A stretch of DNA of 64,000 nt from CBDANW01 sp965197825 (GCA_965197825.1 CBDANW010000002.1:682001-746000), one strand, 5' to 3'. Shown: positions 44,977-53,469, counted from the stretch's first letter. The notes: generated by a model from the sequence alone, not told the origin. A program made the numbers and translations.

Positions 44977-45081
44977 GCCAGACGATTGTAAAGCCCACGG
45001 CCCTTGACCCGGTCGCAAAACACAGACTCTAAGCTGCTGATTTATGGCCTATTTCAAAAGGGCCGAGTTTTGGCACAGGAC
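44977..45081 (+). repeat. LTIR copy 17 (left terminal repeat of the 43816 element)
   Basis: From CCAGACGATTGTAAAGCCCA to GGCACAGGAC; full-length repeat linked to its transposase. Confidence 0.9.
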
Positions 45082-45268
45082 GGGGAAGCGGAAAGGAAAT
45101 CCGACCCATCGCCGTTTCCTGGGACACGCTACGTGCTGCTGCATTCTCTTGCGCACACGCTGATTCGTCAGCTATCACTCGACTGCGGTTACTCGGCGAG
45201 TTCTGTTCGAGAGCGTATCTACAGCAGCACCGACCCCAAGAGGCCGATGGCAGGCGTCCTTCACCCTG
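45082..45268 (+). pseudogene. DUF1998 (MZB-like) domain fragment
   Basis: Reads P-G-T-R-Y-V-L-L-H-S-L-A-H-T-L-I-R-Q-L, C-G-Y-S-A-S-S-V-R-E-R-I-Y. This is the DUF1998 signature found at the C-terminus of DEAD/DEAH helicases and in DrmB of the DISARM defence system. Truncated at 5' by the LTIR and at 3' by unrelated sequence. Which parent protein it came from cannot be told. Confidence 0.65.
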
Positions 45269-45310
45269 AAAGACCGGGATTTCTGCACCGGACGGAATTT
45301 ATAGGAGGGA

Positions 45311-45456
45311 CACCATAAATCAGCAACTTAGAGTCTGTGTTTGCGGCCGTGCCCAGGGCCGAGCGCAAACAAACGACGAAATCATGCAGGCATAGTCCCG
45401 GCAGATCGGAGACCGATCAGGTTCGGGACGCGCGGATGAATAAATAGAAGGCACAG
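45311..45456 (-). repeat. MITE-like element type B, copy 3 (one end lost); LTIR copy 18
   Basis: Inverted relative to copies 1 and 2. The TTCTATTTATTC end with CTGTGCC is intact at 45456; the LTIR side begins only at the ATAAATCAGC core (45311). Confidence 0.78.
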
Positions 45457-45625
45457 GGTACCATGCGTGGCGGTAGCGTGGGCGGAGTCAGTGAACCTGC
45501 GACGAGACCCAGGTGGGCGACGACGGGAGGCGACCTCATTCGGGCAGGGGTGCCGGTGCGTCGGGATGTTGCTCATCGGCCACATGCCGGGTGTCTCGCT
45601 GTCACTAGCTACAGAGGATGAGATC

Positions 45626-45994
45626 ATGCGAACTATATTGATTGTCGTGTCAATGGCGGCGCTTTCTGTTGGATGTCGGCAGAACCCGTTGGCTGAGTTG
45701 CAAGAAGATGCTCAGGAGGTATTTGACGACGCGCGGACGAGGGCAGAGGAAGTGCGCGAACTGTCAGCAGAAGAACTCGAGGACCTCTGGGCGATCGAAT
45801 ACACGTCACTCGAGGTGACAGAAGCTGATCTCGGTGGCGTGGACGAGCGGCTCAATAAGATGGGACGAGAGCGGTGGGAGTGCTATCACGTCAGTGGGCA
45901 TGAGCAAGGAACGGTCTTTTACTTCAAAAGACGCAAGTCGAACGGGATCGCCTACCTAACTAATCTGCTGAGGGTAGGTGCGATCACATTCTAG
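45626..45994 (+). CDS. Small lipoprotein of unknown function
   Basis: 122 residues from M-R-T-I-L-I-V-V-S-M, with lipobox L-S-V-G-C. The mature part begins with an acidic helix (E-L-Q-E-D-A-Q-E-V-F-D) and ends W-E-C-Y-H-V... F-Y-F-K-R-R-K, a pattern loosely like DUF4177 proteins. The frame is open further upstream, but this start gives the signal peptide. Intact. Confidence 0.65.
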   Translation: MRTILIVVSMAALSVGCRQNPLAELQEDAQEVFDDARTRAEEVRELSAEELEDLWAIEYTSLEVTEADLGGVDERLNKMGRERWECYHVSGHEQGTVFYFKRRKSNGIAYLTNLLRVGAITF

Positions 45995-46044
45995 AGTGAC
46001 CGCACCGGACCGGCCACGGTGGTGTGGATGAGACGGCGCACCGC

Positions 46045-46114
46045 GTCCTGTGCCCAAACTCGGCCCTTGGTGGATAGAGTCTTGGAGGGTTCGGTTGTAT
46101 TTTTGGACACGACG
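46045..46114 (-). repeat. LTIR scrap (copy 19) and short repeat F2, copy 3
   Basis: GTCCTGTGCCCAAACTCGGC at 46045-46064, then GTATTTTTGGACACGACG at 46097-46114. Confidence 0.65.
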
Positions 46115-46520
46115 CGTTTCACCCGACGGCGGAAGGCGCGCGAGCTCGGTGCCCGCATGGAGTCTCCCTGTCAGGTTCGTGAGCTCGACTTGCGTTGGGG
46201 TGAGCTGCGCGGCGTCAAGACCTCGATCGGTAACTTCGAGCTCGACGTACTCGTCGTGGCGGCGGGGGTCGACACGCCGAAGGTAGCGGCGATGGCCGGG
46301 CTCCGCGTGCCGCTGAAAGATTCTCCCGGCCTCCTCGCCCACACGAAGCCCACCGCTGAGCTCATCGGCCGGGTCGTCTCGCTCCCGGCGCCCATATGAA
46401 GCAGAAACTCGACGGACGCGTCGTCACCGGGAGCGGCTTCGGGGGCAGCTGTGCTCCGCAAAAAGTCGAGCCGGCGTTGATTGCGCGGGTTAGACCTACC
46501 ATAGTCGGCTGCTTCTGGCT
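46115..46520 (+). pseudogene. FAD-dependent oxidoreductase (DAO-like) fragment, frameshifted
   Basis: Reads G-V-K-T-S-I-G-N-F-E-L-D-V-L-V-V-A-A-G-V-D-T, then A-G-L-R-V-P-L-K-D-S-P-G-L-L; after a shift near 46385, P-G-A-H-M-K-Q-K-L-D-G-R-V-V-T-G. This order matches the substrate/FAD region of D-amino-acid-oxidase-like enzymes. N-terminus lost at the F2 repeat, C-terminus at IS5. Confidence 0.7.
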
Positions 46521-47605
46521 GCCTTGGTGCACAACTCGCGATCTCGGTCCACAATTGTCCTGTACTCGCGGATACGAGGTTCCCCATGAGCATTTTCAAA
46601 CGCACTCAGCGGAAGTATGTGAAGAAGGCCTATCGCGTGAGGAATTGGCGTGAATATGAGGCGGGTCTACGCAACCGCGGGAGCCTGACCGTCTGGATCT
46701 CGCTCACCGCCGGCAAGCTTGTGAACTGGGACGCGCCCCGGCCAAGGAGGAGGAAACCGGGCCGTCAACGCAAGTACTCGAACCACGCCATCGAGACGGC
46801 TGTCACCCTGGGCATGGTGTTTCATCTGTCATCTAGGCAGAGCGAGGGATTGCTGCGATCGTTGTTCGCTCTGATGAAGCTAGACAATGATGTGCCCGAT
46901 CACACCACGCTCTCGAGGCGCAAGCCGAATCTGGGTAAGGTCCCCTTCTACCAAGTCAAGCAGAAGACGCCGTTGCACATCTTGATCGACAGCAGCGGTC
47001 TCGCTGTCCACACCGGCCAGCTGCGCAGAGCACAAAAGAGCAGGGACTATCGCAAGCTCCATCTGTGTGTCGACGAGCAGAGTGGCGAAGTCGTCGCCGG
47101 CGAGCTGACGAGCAAAAGAGCCCGCGATTCATCGCGGGTTGCATCGCTTGTCGGACAGATCGACAGTCCCATCTCATCGGCCAGAGCTGACACCGCATAC
47201 GACGCCGGCGGCGTCTATGAGGCAATCGAGAATCACAGCGCTCATCGCTCGCCGAGGGTGCTGATACCGCCGCGCAAGGGCGCCCTGCTCGCATCGGGGC
47301 CGGCGAGCAGCCGACAGCGCAATCGCAACATTGCAGCACAAGCTCGGCTCGGCAAACGAAAGTGGCACACAGAATCGGGCTACAGCAAACGGAGCAAAGT
47401 CGAGACAACGTTCCATCGCTACAAGGCTATCGTGGGCTCAGCGATGCGAGCGAGAGGGTTGGCGGCACAGAGAGTTGAGGCAAGGATCGGGTGCAAGATT
47501 CTCAACACCATGACGGCGCTCGGGATGCCTGATAGCGAGATGATCGGATGATGGGAGTCGGGGCCAAGCGAGCTCTCGGCCTCTATCGGAGTTGTGCACC
47601 AAGGC
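46521..47605 (+). mobile_element. IS5-family element, complete (about 1085 bp)
   Basis: Inverted ends GCCTTGGTGCACAACTC on both sides. No obvious direct repeat at the flanks (CTGGCT / AACACG), so rearranged or with a very short duplication. Confidence 0.9.
46586..47551 (+). CDS. IS5-family transposase
   Basis: 321 residues. N-terminal N-W-R-E-Y-E-A-G-L, then the DDE domain: H-I-L-I-D-S-S-G-L (first Asp), A-D-T-A-Y-D-A-G-G (second Asp), and Y-S-K-R-S-K-V-E-T-T-F-H-R-Y (Glu) near the C-terminus. Closest to the IS903/IS1031-like part of IS5 by these motifs. Intact. Confidence 0.92.
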   Translation: MSIFKRTQRKYVKKAYRVRNWREYEAGLRNRGSLTVWISLTAGKLVNWDAPRPRRRKPGRQRKYSNHAIETAVTLGMVFHLSSRQSEGLLRSLFALMKLDNDVPDHTTLSRRKPNLGKVPFYQVKQKTPLHILIDSSGLAVHTGQLRRAQKSRDYRKLHLCVDEQSGEVVAGELTSKRARDSSRVASLVGQIDSPISSARADTAYDAGGVYEAIENHSAHRSPRVLIPPRKGALLASGPASSRQRNRNIAAQARLGKRKWHTESGYSKRSKVETTFHRYKAIVGSAMRARGLAAQRVEARIGCKILNTMTALGMPDSEMIG

Positions 47606-47760
47606 AACACGTTTGCGCCAACGGGGGGGAGCGGGCCGCTGACAGGGCCGTGCAGCGTCGGAAAAGAGGCCGCCCGAGGGTCCAGAATCGAGGCTAGGGC
47701 TACTGCGGCGTAGCGGGCTAGCAGTTCTGGTCCAAGTACGGCCCGGGCCTCCTTGATGCC
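47606..47760 (-). repeat. ~300-bp dispersed repeat, copy 3 (partial, inverted)
   Basis: CGTTTGCGCCAACGG to CTTGGACC region matches the first half of copies 1 and 2 in reverse. One end is at the IS5 junction. Confidence 0.65.
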
Positions 47761-47920
47761 CATCTTTCCCCAGGCATGGATCCAGGTCTTCACCCGGGAG
47801 CGTGGCGATACAATCACCCCTATTCTGATAAGTACAAAACCTTGCTAACATACCTACGGCAAAACTCACTCAGCTAGGCATGAGCCATTTTTGAAAATTT
47901 AGGACACTACCGATAAGAGA
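47761..47920. other. AT-richer stretch before the cas5 fragment
   Basis: No gene. Locally AT-rich (47825-47920), which could hold the promoter of the lost cas gene. Confidence 0.3.
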
Positions 47921-47977
47921 ATGAAATCCTACACAGTCCAATTCGAAATCGCCGGTCCAACGGCCATGTGGAGCGGA
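47921..47977 (+). pseudogene. cas5 N-terminal fragment (CRISPR-associated)
   Basis: M-K-S-Y-T-V-Q-F-E-I-A-G-P-T-A-M-W-S matches the beginning of Cas5-type RAMP proteins (beta-1 and G-P-T-A-M-W), then the frame turns to unrelated sequence at about codon 19 and stops at 48001. Only about 54 bases remain. No repeat-spacer array or other cas gene is in the window. Confidence 0.45.
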
Positions 47978-48046
47978 CGCTTCTGGAAGCCGCTTCTATT
48001 TTGAGGCAGCGGAGACGTGAGAGACGACTAACGCTGTCCCATCTTG

Positions 48047-48071
48047 GCTGTGCCTTCTATTTATTCATCCG
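48047..48071 (+). repeat. MITE end (TTCTATTTATTC side only)
   Basis: CTGTGCCTTCTATTTATTCA then TCCGCG; the rest of the element is missing. It joins directly to an integrase tail. Confidence 0.7.
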
Positions 48072-48225
48072 CGTGATGGAGATCACGGATATACTCAGCC
48101 AGAACGTGCCCCTGGAGGACGTGCAGTATCTGGCCGGACACTCCAACCCCTCGGGCCACACAGATATCTATGACCGGCGTAGACAGCACGTCACTCGCAA
48201 CATCGTGGAGCGTGTCTCGATATGA
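48072..48225 (+). pseudogene. Tyrosine recombinase, C-terminal fragment
   Basis: D-V-Q-Y-L-A-G-H-S-N-P (box II His context) and I-Y-D-R-R-R with the nucleophilic Tyr, then N-I-V-E-R-V-S-I and stop. The upstream core- and catalytic-domain Arg are missing. Confidence 0.75.
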
Positions 48226-48779
48226 AAGAAGGACCAAGGAAGAGAGACATCCTTTCGAGGCCTGCTAGCAAGAAAGCCGCTGCACGGCCTCGTTCGGCTC
48301 CCCGCAATGAATCCAAGCCCGTGCCGGTTCCTCTGCCCGAAAGTGTCCGCCACCAGCGGGCGGGTGAAACGACGGAACGTTCCGCGCATCTCGAAAAACT
48401 CAAACAACTCTTCGAGGCGGCTCCGATCAGCCGCTACCTGGGCATGACACTCAGCTATTGCGAGAACGGCGTGGCGCGCGCGCGTTTGCCGTTTCGGGCC
48501 GAGTTCGAAGAAAGGCATGGCGTCATCCACGGGGGTCTCATCAGTCTGCTGGCGGACACGGCGGGTAACTTCGCGGTGGGTTCGGTCTCGCTGGGCTCCA
48601 CGGTCAAGACGGTGGAGTTCAAGATGAGCTTGCTGGCAGGAGTCCAGGGAGACCTGCTCGCCATCGGAGAGGTCGTCCGCAAGGGACGCTCGCTCGCCAC
48701 CTGCCGGCTCGAGGTTGTTGGGGGCAACGACCATGTGGCGGCCATCGGGCTGGCCACTTATGCCCTCCAGGCTGTTTAG
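48222..48779 (+). CDS. PaaI-family hotdog thioesterase
   Basis: 185 residues, ATG overlapping the integrase stop. A basic, proline-rich N-terminal extension (~1-60) precedes a hotdog domain with H-G-G-L-I-S-L-L-A-D-T-A-G (near residue 106), the PaaI active-site pattern, and T-V-K-T-V-E-F-K-M-S-L-L near 130. Likely acyl-CoA or aryl-CoA thioesterase. The extension may include sequence acquired at the integrase junction; M-T-L-S-Y-C further in starts the conserved part. Confidence 0.85.
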   Translation: MKEGPRKRDILSRPASKKAAARPRSAPRNESKPVPVPLPESVRHQRAGETTERSAHLEKLKQLFEAAPISRYLGMTLSYCENGVARARLPFRAEFEERHGVIHGGLISLLADTAGNFAVGSVSLGSTVKTVEFKMSLLAGVQGDLLAIGEVVRKGRSLATCRLEVVGGNDHVAAIGLATYALQAV

Positions 48780-48809
48780 CCATCTGCACCTGCTTGTTGC
48801 AGCCCAGGC

Positions 48810-48843
48810 GGGTCTTGAGTTCGTTTGTGTTTTTGGACACGAC
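48810..48843 (+). repeat. Short repeat F2, copy 4
   Basis: GGGTCTTGAGTTCGTTTGTG then TTTTTGGACACGAC. Confidence 0.7.
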
Positions 48844-48924
48844 GCTATCGACGGTGACGGGAAGGCGAAGCTACCGGAACACTCACGCTCTGTTTCGCGA
48901 CCTTTCGAGGCGGATGAATTTCAG

Positions 48925-50296
48925 GGGGACAAGGAGCCACCAATGCCTAGGAAATCGAAGAAGCCAGTAAGAAAGCAAACGCACTCGCCTACGGGCAAGG
49001 TAGTTGGCCAAGTCGGTCAGATACTGCTACCGATGATAGCTGGGATCGCGGCCACGAAGGCGGATCTGACGGAATGGGTGTACGAGCAAGGACTGACAGC
49101 TCTGCACCTACTGCTCAGAGAGGACGCCGAGGAGATCGCGGGGCTCAAGGGCAAGCACGAGAAGGAGCGAACTCATAACCACTGTGGGAGCACGAACGGA
49201 GAGCTGAGCTTCGGTGGTCGTCGCATCCAAGTGTCGCGACCTCGAGTTCGCTCGAAGTCGGGCGAGGAGGCGTCGCTTCCACACTTCGAAGCCTTCCGCG
49301 AAGAAGACCCGCTTCCAGAGCGAGTGTTGAATCAGATCTTGGTGGGGGTATCGACCCGAAATTACGAATCGAGTCTGGACAAACCCGCGGCCAAGTTGAA
49401 GTCTCGTGGCACGAGTAAGAGTGCCGCCAGCCGTCACCTCGTGAGCCAGACGACTAAGAAGCTCGAGGAATACCTGTCTCGGCGGCTAGAGGAGTTCGAG
49501 CTTGCGGCACTGATGCTGGATGGCCTTGAGGTGGCCGGACAGACCGTCGTCGTAACTCTCGGTATCACAATAGATGGAACGAAGGTGCCCCTGGGTATAT
49601 GGCTGGGCTCGACGGAGAACTCTCGGGTGTGCACCGCGATGTTGCAGGACCTTCTCGAGCGAGGCTTGCGCGTCGATGAGTCGATTCTCTGCGTAGTGGA
49701 CGGAGGCAAAGGCATCCGCAAGGCACTCGTCGACGTTTTGGGGGACCTCGCGGTCATCCAAAGGTGCCAGATCCATAAACTCCGGAATCTTCGCTCGTAC
49801 CTTCCCAAGTCTCGTCACGCCTACGTGCTCCAGACGATGAAGGAAGCCTACAAGTGCAAGAGTGCCGACAAGGCGCGCAAGCGACTTCAGGCATTGGTGT
49901 CGTGGCTCGAGCGAAACGGCTACGACGAAGCTGCCGGAAGCCTTCGTGAAGGGATGGAAGAGACACTCACGGTCGTGAAGCTCGCGCTGCCCGCCTTACT
50001 TCGCCAGTCTCTTGCCACGACGAACGCCATTGAGAATCTCAACGGAACCATTCGCAGAGTATCGAGAAACGTCAAGCGTTGGAAGAGTCCTTCCATGGTT
50101 CGCCGATGGACCGCTCTTGGCGTCGTCACCGCGCAGAAAAAGTTCCGGCGTATCAAAGGCTATCGCCATATGGGCGCTCTCGTTCACGCGCTTAGAAGCA
50201 AACAGAAATCTCTTGACAGCGATGAGTTTGCTGCCTAAGAGTATTCACAGGTGCCGCCGCTACCCGACCAAATTCAACAGCGGCCGGGACATCCCC
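48925..50296 (+). mobile_element. IS256-A copy 2, left end missing
   Basis: The right inverted repeat (GTAGCGGCGGC context to GGGACATCCCC at 50296) is intact. On the left, similarity to copy 1 begins only at GGGGGACAAGGAGCC, so the outer ~110 bp including the inverted repeat are gone. Confidence 0.9.
48943..50238 (+). CDS. IS256-A transposase, intact
   Basis: 431 residues; AAGGAG lies 8 bp upstream of the ATG. Mutator-family motifs: L-M-L-D-G-L-E-V (first Asp), V-V-D-G-G-K-G-I-R (second Asp), Q-R-C-Q-I-H-K, and T-T-N-A-I-E-N-L-N (Glu). Full C-terminus to D-S-D-E-F-A-A. Confidence 0.94.
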   Translation: MPRKSKKPVRKQTHSPTGKVVGQVGQILLPMIAGIAATKADLTEWVYEQGLTALHLLLREDAEEIAGLKGKHEKERTHNHCGSTNGELSFGGRRIQVSRPRVRSKSGEEASLPHFEAFREEDPLPERVLNQILVGVSTRNYESSLDKPAAKLKSRGTSKSAASRHLVSQTTKKLEEYLSRRLEEFELAALMLDGLEVAGQTVVVTLGITIDGTKVPLGIWLGSTENSRVCTAMLQDLLERGLRVDESILCVVDGGKGIRKALVDVLGDLAVIQRCQIHKLRNLRSYLPKSRHAYVLQTMKEAYKCKSADKARKRLQALVSWLERNGYDEAAGSLREGMEETLTVVKLALPALLRQSLATTNAIENLNGTIRRVSRNVKRWKSPSMVRRWTALGVVTAQKKFRRIKGYRHMGALVHALRSKQKSLDSDEFAA

Positions 50297-50590
50297 ATTG
50301 TCAGGGTACGTTGGCATATGGGGGTTCATGTCGACACCGGCCTCAACGTGCGTTCCGAGCAAAGGTAAGCTCGACCGGCGCGCGGGGCTGTAAGCAATGT
50401 AGCCGCTGACGGCTGCCATCGACTCCGCAGTTGTGGCGAACCGGACGAACTCTAGTGCAGTCTTGAGGTTCCGCGTTCCTGCGACGATGCCTAGCTGGCC
50501 TGTGTCTAGCACTTGACCATCCCAACGATCACGAAAGGTTATCTCTCGATCCCCTGCGCGAGCATCTCACCCGCATCGGCGGCCGTCGCG
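50297..50590 (-). pseudogene. Extracellular solute-binding protein fragment
   Basis: Minus frame reads D-T-G-Q-L-G-I-V-A-G-T-R-N, A-L-E-F-V-R-F-A-T-T-A-E-S, G-Y-I-A-Y-S-P-A-R-R. This is the C-terminal hinge region of polyamine-type (PotD-like) periplasmic binding proteins. Cut by IS256-A downstream and by an LTIR-element scrap upstream. Confidence 0.7.
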
Positions 50591-50594
50591 GAGC

Positions 50595-50650
50595 ACACCC
50601 CCAGTCGCTCTCGCGACACGATGGGGCCACCAGCGTCATTCGCGGTCCTG
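50595..50650 (-). pseudogene. LTIR-element scrap (56 bp)
   Basis: CAGTCGCTCTCGCGACACGA and GGGGCC...CAGCGTCATTCGCG match the 3' coding end of the LTIR transposase. Confidence 0.75.
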
Positions 50651-50672
50651 CTCACCTTGATGGCCTTGGGCG

Positions 50673-51365
50673 TTAGAAGTTGAGGAGGGCCTTCACGCCC
50701 AAGGTTCGCGGTGGGTTGGTCAGGAAGAAGATCCGGGCGCGGGTTCCGTGCTCGCGGTTGAACGACAGCAGAGCCCGCTCGTCGGTCAGGTTGTTGATGT
50801 ACAACGACACGTCCCACTTCTCGCGACGAACGCCGATGCGCAGGTTGAGTAAGTTGTAGGCCGGCAGCTTGGGATCGTATGTGAAGGTATCCTGCGTAAG
50901 CGGGGCACCGATGGTGTTGGCTCCGAACGAGAGCAGGTCCAACGTGCCGAGGTCCTGGTCGCCGACTTGGGTAAAGCGGTCGCCGACGTGCTGGTAAGTA
51001 GCGGTCACGTAGGGCACCGACTCCCCCGTCTGTCACTGGTAGGTGGCTGCGGCGGCAAGCTGGAACTGGGGCACGGTCGGCAGCCGCCGCCCCTCCACGA
51101 TTCCCGTTGCCGAGGTCGGCTCCACGGTGGACTGCAGTTTCGAATCGTTGATGCTCGTGGAGATGGCAAAGTCGAAATTGCTGCTCGGCGCGAGCTCGAA
51201 ATCCAACTCGACACCGGTGCTGCGGGAGTCGGGGACGTTGAAGATGAGGCGGGAGGAACAGGATCCGGCGGTCACCGTCGCCTGGAGGTCGCTGATGTCC
51301 ATGTAGTACACGGCCACGTTCACGGAACCGCGGTTGTTCAGAAGCCTGGACTTGGTGCCGACCTC
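50673..51365 (-). pseudogene. TonB-dependent receptor, C-terminal fragment
   Basis: About 230 codons of beta-barrel sequence: E-V-G-T-K-S-R-L-L-N-N-R (typical barrel strand), Y-Y-M-D-I-S-D-L, V-G-D-R-F-T-Q-V-G, Y-N-L-L-N-L-R-I-G-V, and the final Phe of G-V-K-A-L-L-N-F required by outer-membrane barrels. An in-frame TGA at 51033-51035 separates A-T-Y-Q from Q-T-G-E. Plug domain and TonB box lost at the LTIR at 51366. Confidence 0.85.
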
Positions 51366-51475
51366 GTCCTGTGCCAAAACTCAGCCCTTTTGAAATAGGC
51401 CATAAATCAGCAGCTTAGTGTCTGTGTTTGCGACCGGGCCAAGGGCCGTGGGCTTTACAATCGTCTGGCCCGAGG
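51366..51475 (-). repeat. LTIR copy 20 (left terminal repeat)
   Basis: Full-length, GTCCTGTGCCAAAACTCAGC to TTTACAATCGTCTGGCCC, followed by its transposase fragment. Confidence 0.9.
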
Positions 51476-52004
51476 GTGTTATCTTCAGCTCCATGATGAC
51501 CTACCACGTGCACAATTCCTACTGCTCGTTCTGGCTGGCTGGGTCAACCGCCAGCAGCAGGATGTGATCGACTACCAGCAAGAGGAGAACCGTGTGCTCC
51601 GAGCCGGGCTTCGGGGCAAGCGTCTCAGGCTCTCGGACGACGACCGGCGCAAGCTCGCCGTCAAGGCCCAAGCTCTAGGCCGCGAGGCGCTGGCCCAGAT
51701 TGCGTCGGTTGCCACACCCGCTACGCTCCTGCGCTGGTACCGCTGCCTCATCGCAGCCAAGTACGATGGCAGCAAGAACCGGAGCCCGGGCCGACCTCCG
51801 ACGGCGAAGGATATCCGTGAGCTCATTGTACGCGTGGCGCAGGAGAACCCGACGTGGGGATATACGCGCCTGCGGGGTGCACTCAAGAACCTCGGACATG
51901 AACTCGGACACAACACCATCAAGAGGCTCCTCGCCGAGCACGGTATCGCGCCGGCTCCGGAGCGGGGCAAGAGCATGTCGTGGAGCACTTTCCTCAAGGC
52001 TCGT
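51476..52004 (+). pseudogene. LTIR-element transposase, N-terminal half
   Basis: Reads Q-Q-Q-D-V-I-D-Y (shifted by an indel near 51520) then uninterrupted D-Y-Q-Q-E-E-N-R-V-L to S-W-S-T-F-L-K-A. Similarity to the 43816 copy ends at 52004, just before the first catalytic Asp. Confidence 0.85.
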
Positions 52005-52234
52005 CTTCATAGATCTCGGCGTAGTGGTCGCGCGGCGAGCCATCCACGACGGCGAGCTCTCCGAAAACGTCTCCAGGATGGAGAAAGGCTGACACGATCT
52101 CTTTCCCCTCCTCGGTCAGTGTTGAAATCTTCACGACGCCGCGTTTGATCAGGTAAATCCGGTCGGAGGGGTCCCCAGGCAGATTGAACCGCCCCGGGTT
52201 TCCCGGAGACTCCAACTCTTGAGAGGATGGAGTC

Positions 52235-52555
52235 ATGACAAGACGAAGCAGGTATTCACCGGAGGTAAAAGAGCGCGCAGTGCGGATGGTTTTCGACCAG
52301 CAGGCTCAGCACGAATCTCAGTGGTCAGCGATCTCATCGATTGCGTCGAAGATTGACTGTACGCGGGAAACGCTACGCACGTGGGTGCGGCGAGCAGAGC
52401 GTGATGCTGGGAAACGAGCGGGACTGACGACGGACGAGCGTCAGCGGCTGAAGGAGCTTGAGCGAGAGAACCGTGAGCTAAAGCGGGCGAACGAGATCCT
52501 TCTCAAGGCGTCGGCGTTTTTCGCCCAGGCTGGTCTCGACCGCCGACCGAGGTGA
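52235..52555 (+). CDS. IS3-B OrfA (copy 3)
   Basis: 106 residues, identical in translation to copy 1. Confidence 0.93.
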   Translation: MTRRSRYSPEVKERAVRMVFDQQAQHESQWSAISSIASKIDCTRETLRTWVRRAERDAGKRAGLTTDERQRLKELERENRELKRANEILLKASAFFAQAGLDRRPR

Positions 52556-53469
52556 ATGTGTTGTTCGTGGACGCGAACCGTGAAAAATACGGGGTCGAGC
52601 CGATCTGCCGGATGCTCCCGATCGCCCCGTCGACCTATTACGAGCAGAAAGCGAGAGAGAAGGACCCAAGCCGCCAGCCAGCGAGAGCGAAGCGCGACGT
52701 CCAACTCCGCGGCGAGATTCGTCGTGTACGGCAAGAGAACTTTGACGTGTATGGCGTGCGCAAGGTCTGGCGTCAGCTGTGCCGTGAGGGCCGCGACGTG
52801 GCTCGATGCACGGTGGCCCGTCTGATGCGTGAAATGGGTCTCCAGGGGGCGGTCCGTGGACGTCGATTCAAGACGACGAAGCCGGATTCGAGCGGCGCTC
52901 GCCCGATGGACCTCGTGGAGCGCGACTTCAACGCCACACGCCCGAACGAGCTCTGGGTTTCGGACCTGACCTACATCGCCACGTGGCGCGGCTTCGTGTA
53001 TGTCGCCTTCGTCATCGACGTCTTCGCTCGACTCATCGTTGGTTGGCGAGCGACGACATCGTTGACTGCCGGCATCGCTCTCGATGCGTTGGAGCAGGCG
53101 CTGCACGAGCGCCGACTAAACCCAGAACACCCATTGGTGCATCACAGCGACCGCGGCGTGCAGTACGTCTCGATCCGTTACACCGAGCGGCTCGCCGAGG
53201 CGGGTATTGAGCCGTCCGTCGGCAGCCGAGGCGACTCTTACGATAACGCTTTGGCTGAATCCATCATCGGCCTCTACAAGACCGAGGTGATCCGTCGACG
53301 TGGGCCCTGGCGTGGTCTCGAAGACGTTGAGTTCGCCACCCTCGAGTGGGTCCATTGGTACAACACGCAACGACTCTTGGAGCCGATCGGTAATGTCTCC
53401 CCCGTCGAGTACGAGATGAACTACTATCGCTCGCAGGAAGGCTCGCTGGAGATGGCGAGACTCAACTAA
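52552..53469 (+). CDS. IS3-B OrfB, DDE transposase (copy 3)
   Basis: 305 residues, intact, with A-E-S-I-I-G after the catalytic Glu. Overlaps OrfA by GTGA. Confidence 0.94.
   Translation: MNVLFVDANREKYGVEPICRMLPIAPSTYYEQKAREKDPSRQPARAKRDVQLRGEIRRVRQENFDVYGVRKVWRQLCREGRDVARCTVARLMREMGLQGAVRGRRFKTTKPDSSGARPMDLVERDFNATRPNELWVSDLTYIATWRGFVYVAFVIDVFARLIVGWRATTSLTAGIALDALEQALHERRLNPEHPLVHHSDRGVQYVSIRYTERLAEAGIEPSVGSRGDSYDNALAESIIGLYKTEVIRRRGPWRGLEDVEFATLEWVHWYNTQRLLEPIGNVSPVEYEMNYYRSQEGSLEMARLN

Larger units (their letters stand above)
43816..45081 (-). mobile_element. LTIR element, most complete copy (right terminal repeat missing)
   Basis: Has the left terminal repeat (to 45081) and nearly the whole transposase. 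It ends at 43816 within the 3' tail, short of the right repeat. A complete element would be about 1.4 kb judging from this copy plus 5063-5290. Confidence 0.85.

Noticed and set aside
51033..51035. In-frame TGA in the TonB receptor as another selenocysteine
   Set aside because: TonB-dependent barrels have no Cys/Sec at such a place and the gene is already truncated; ordinary nonsense mutation.
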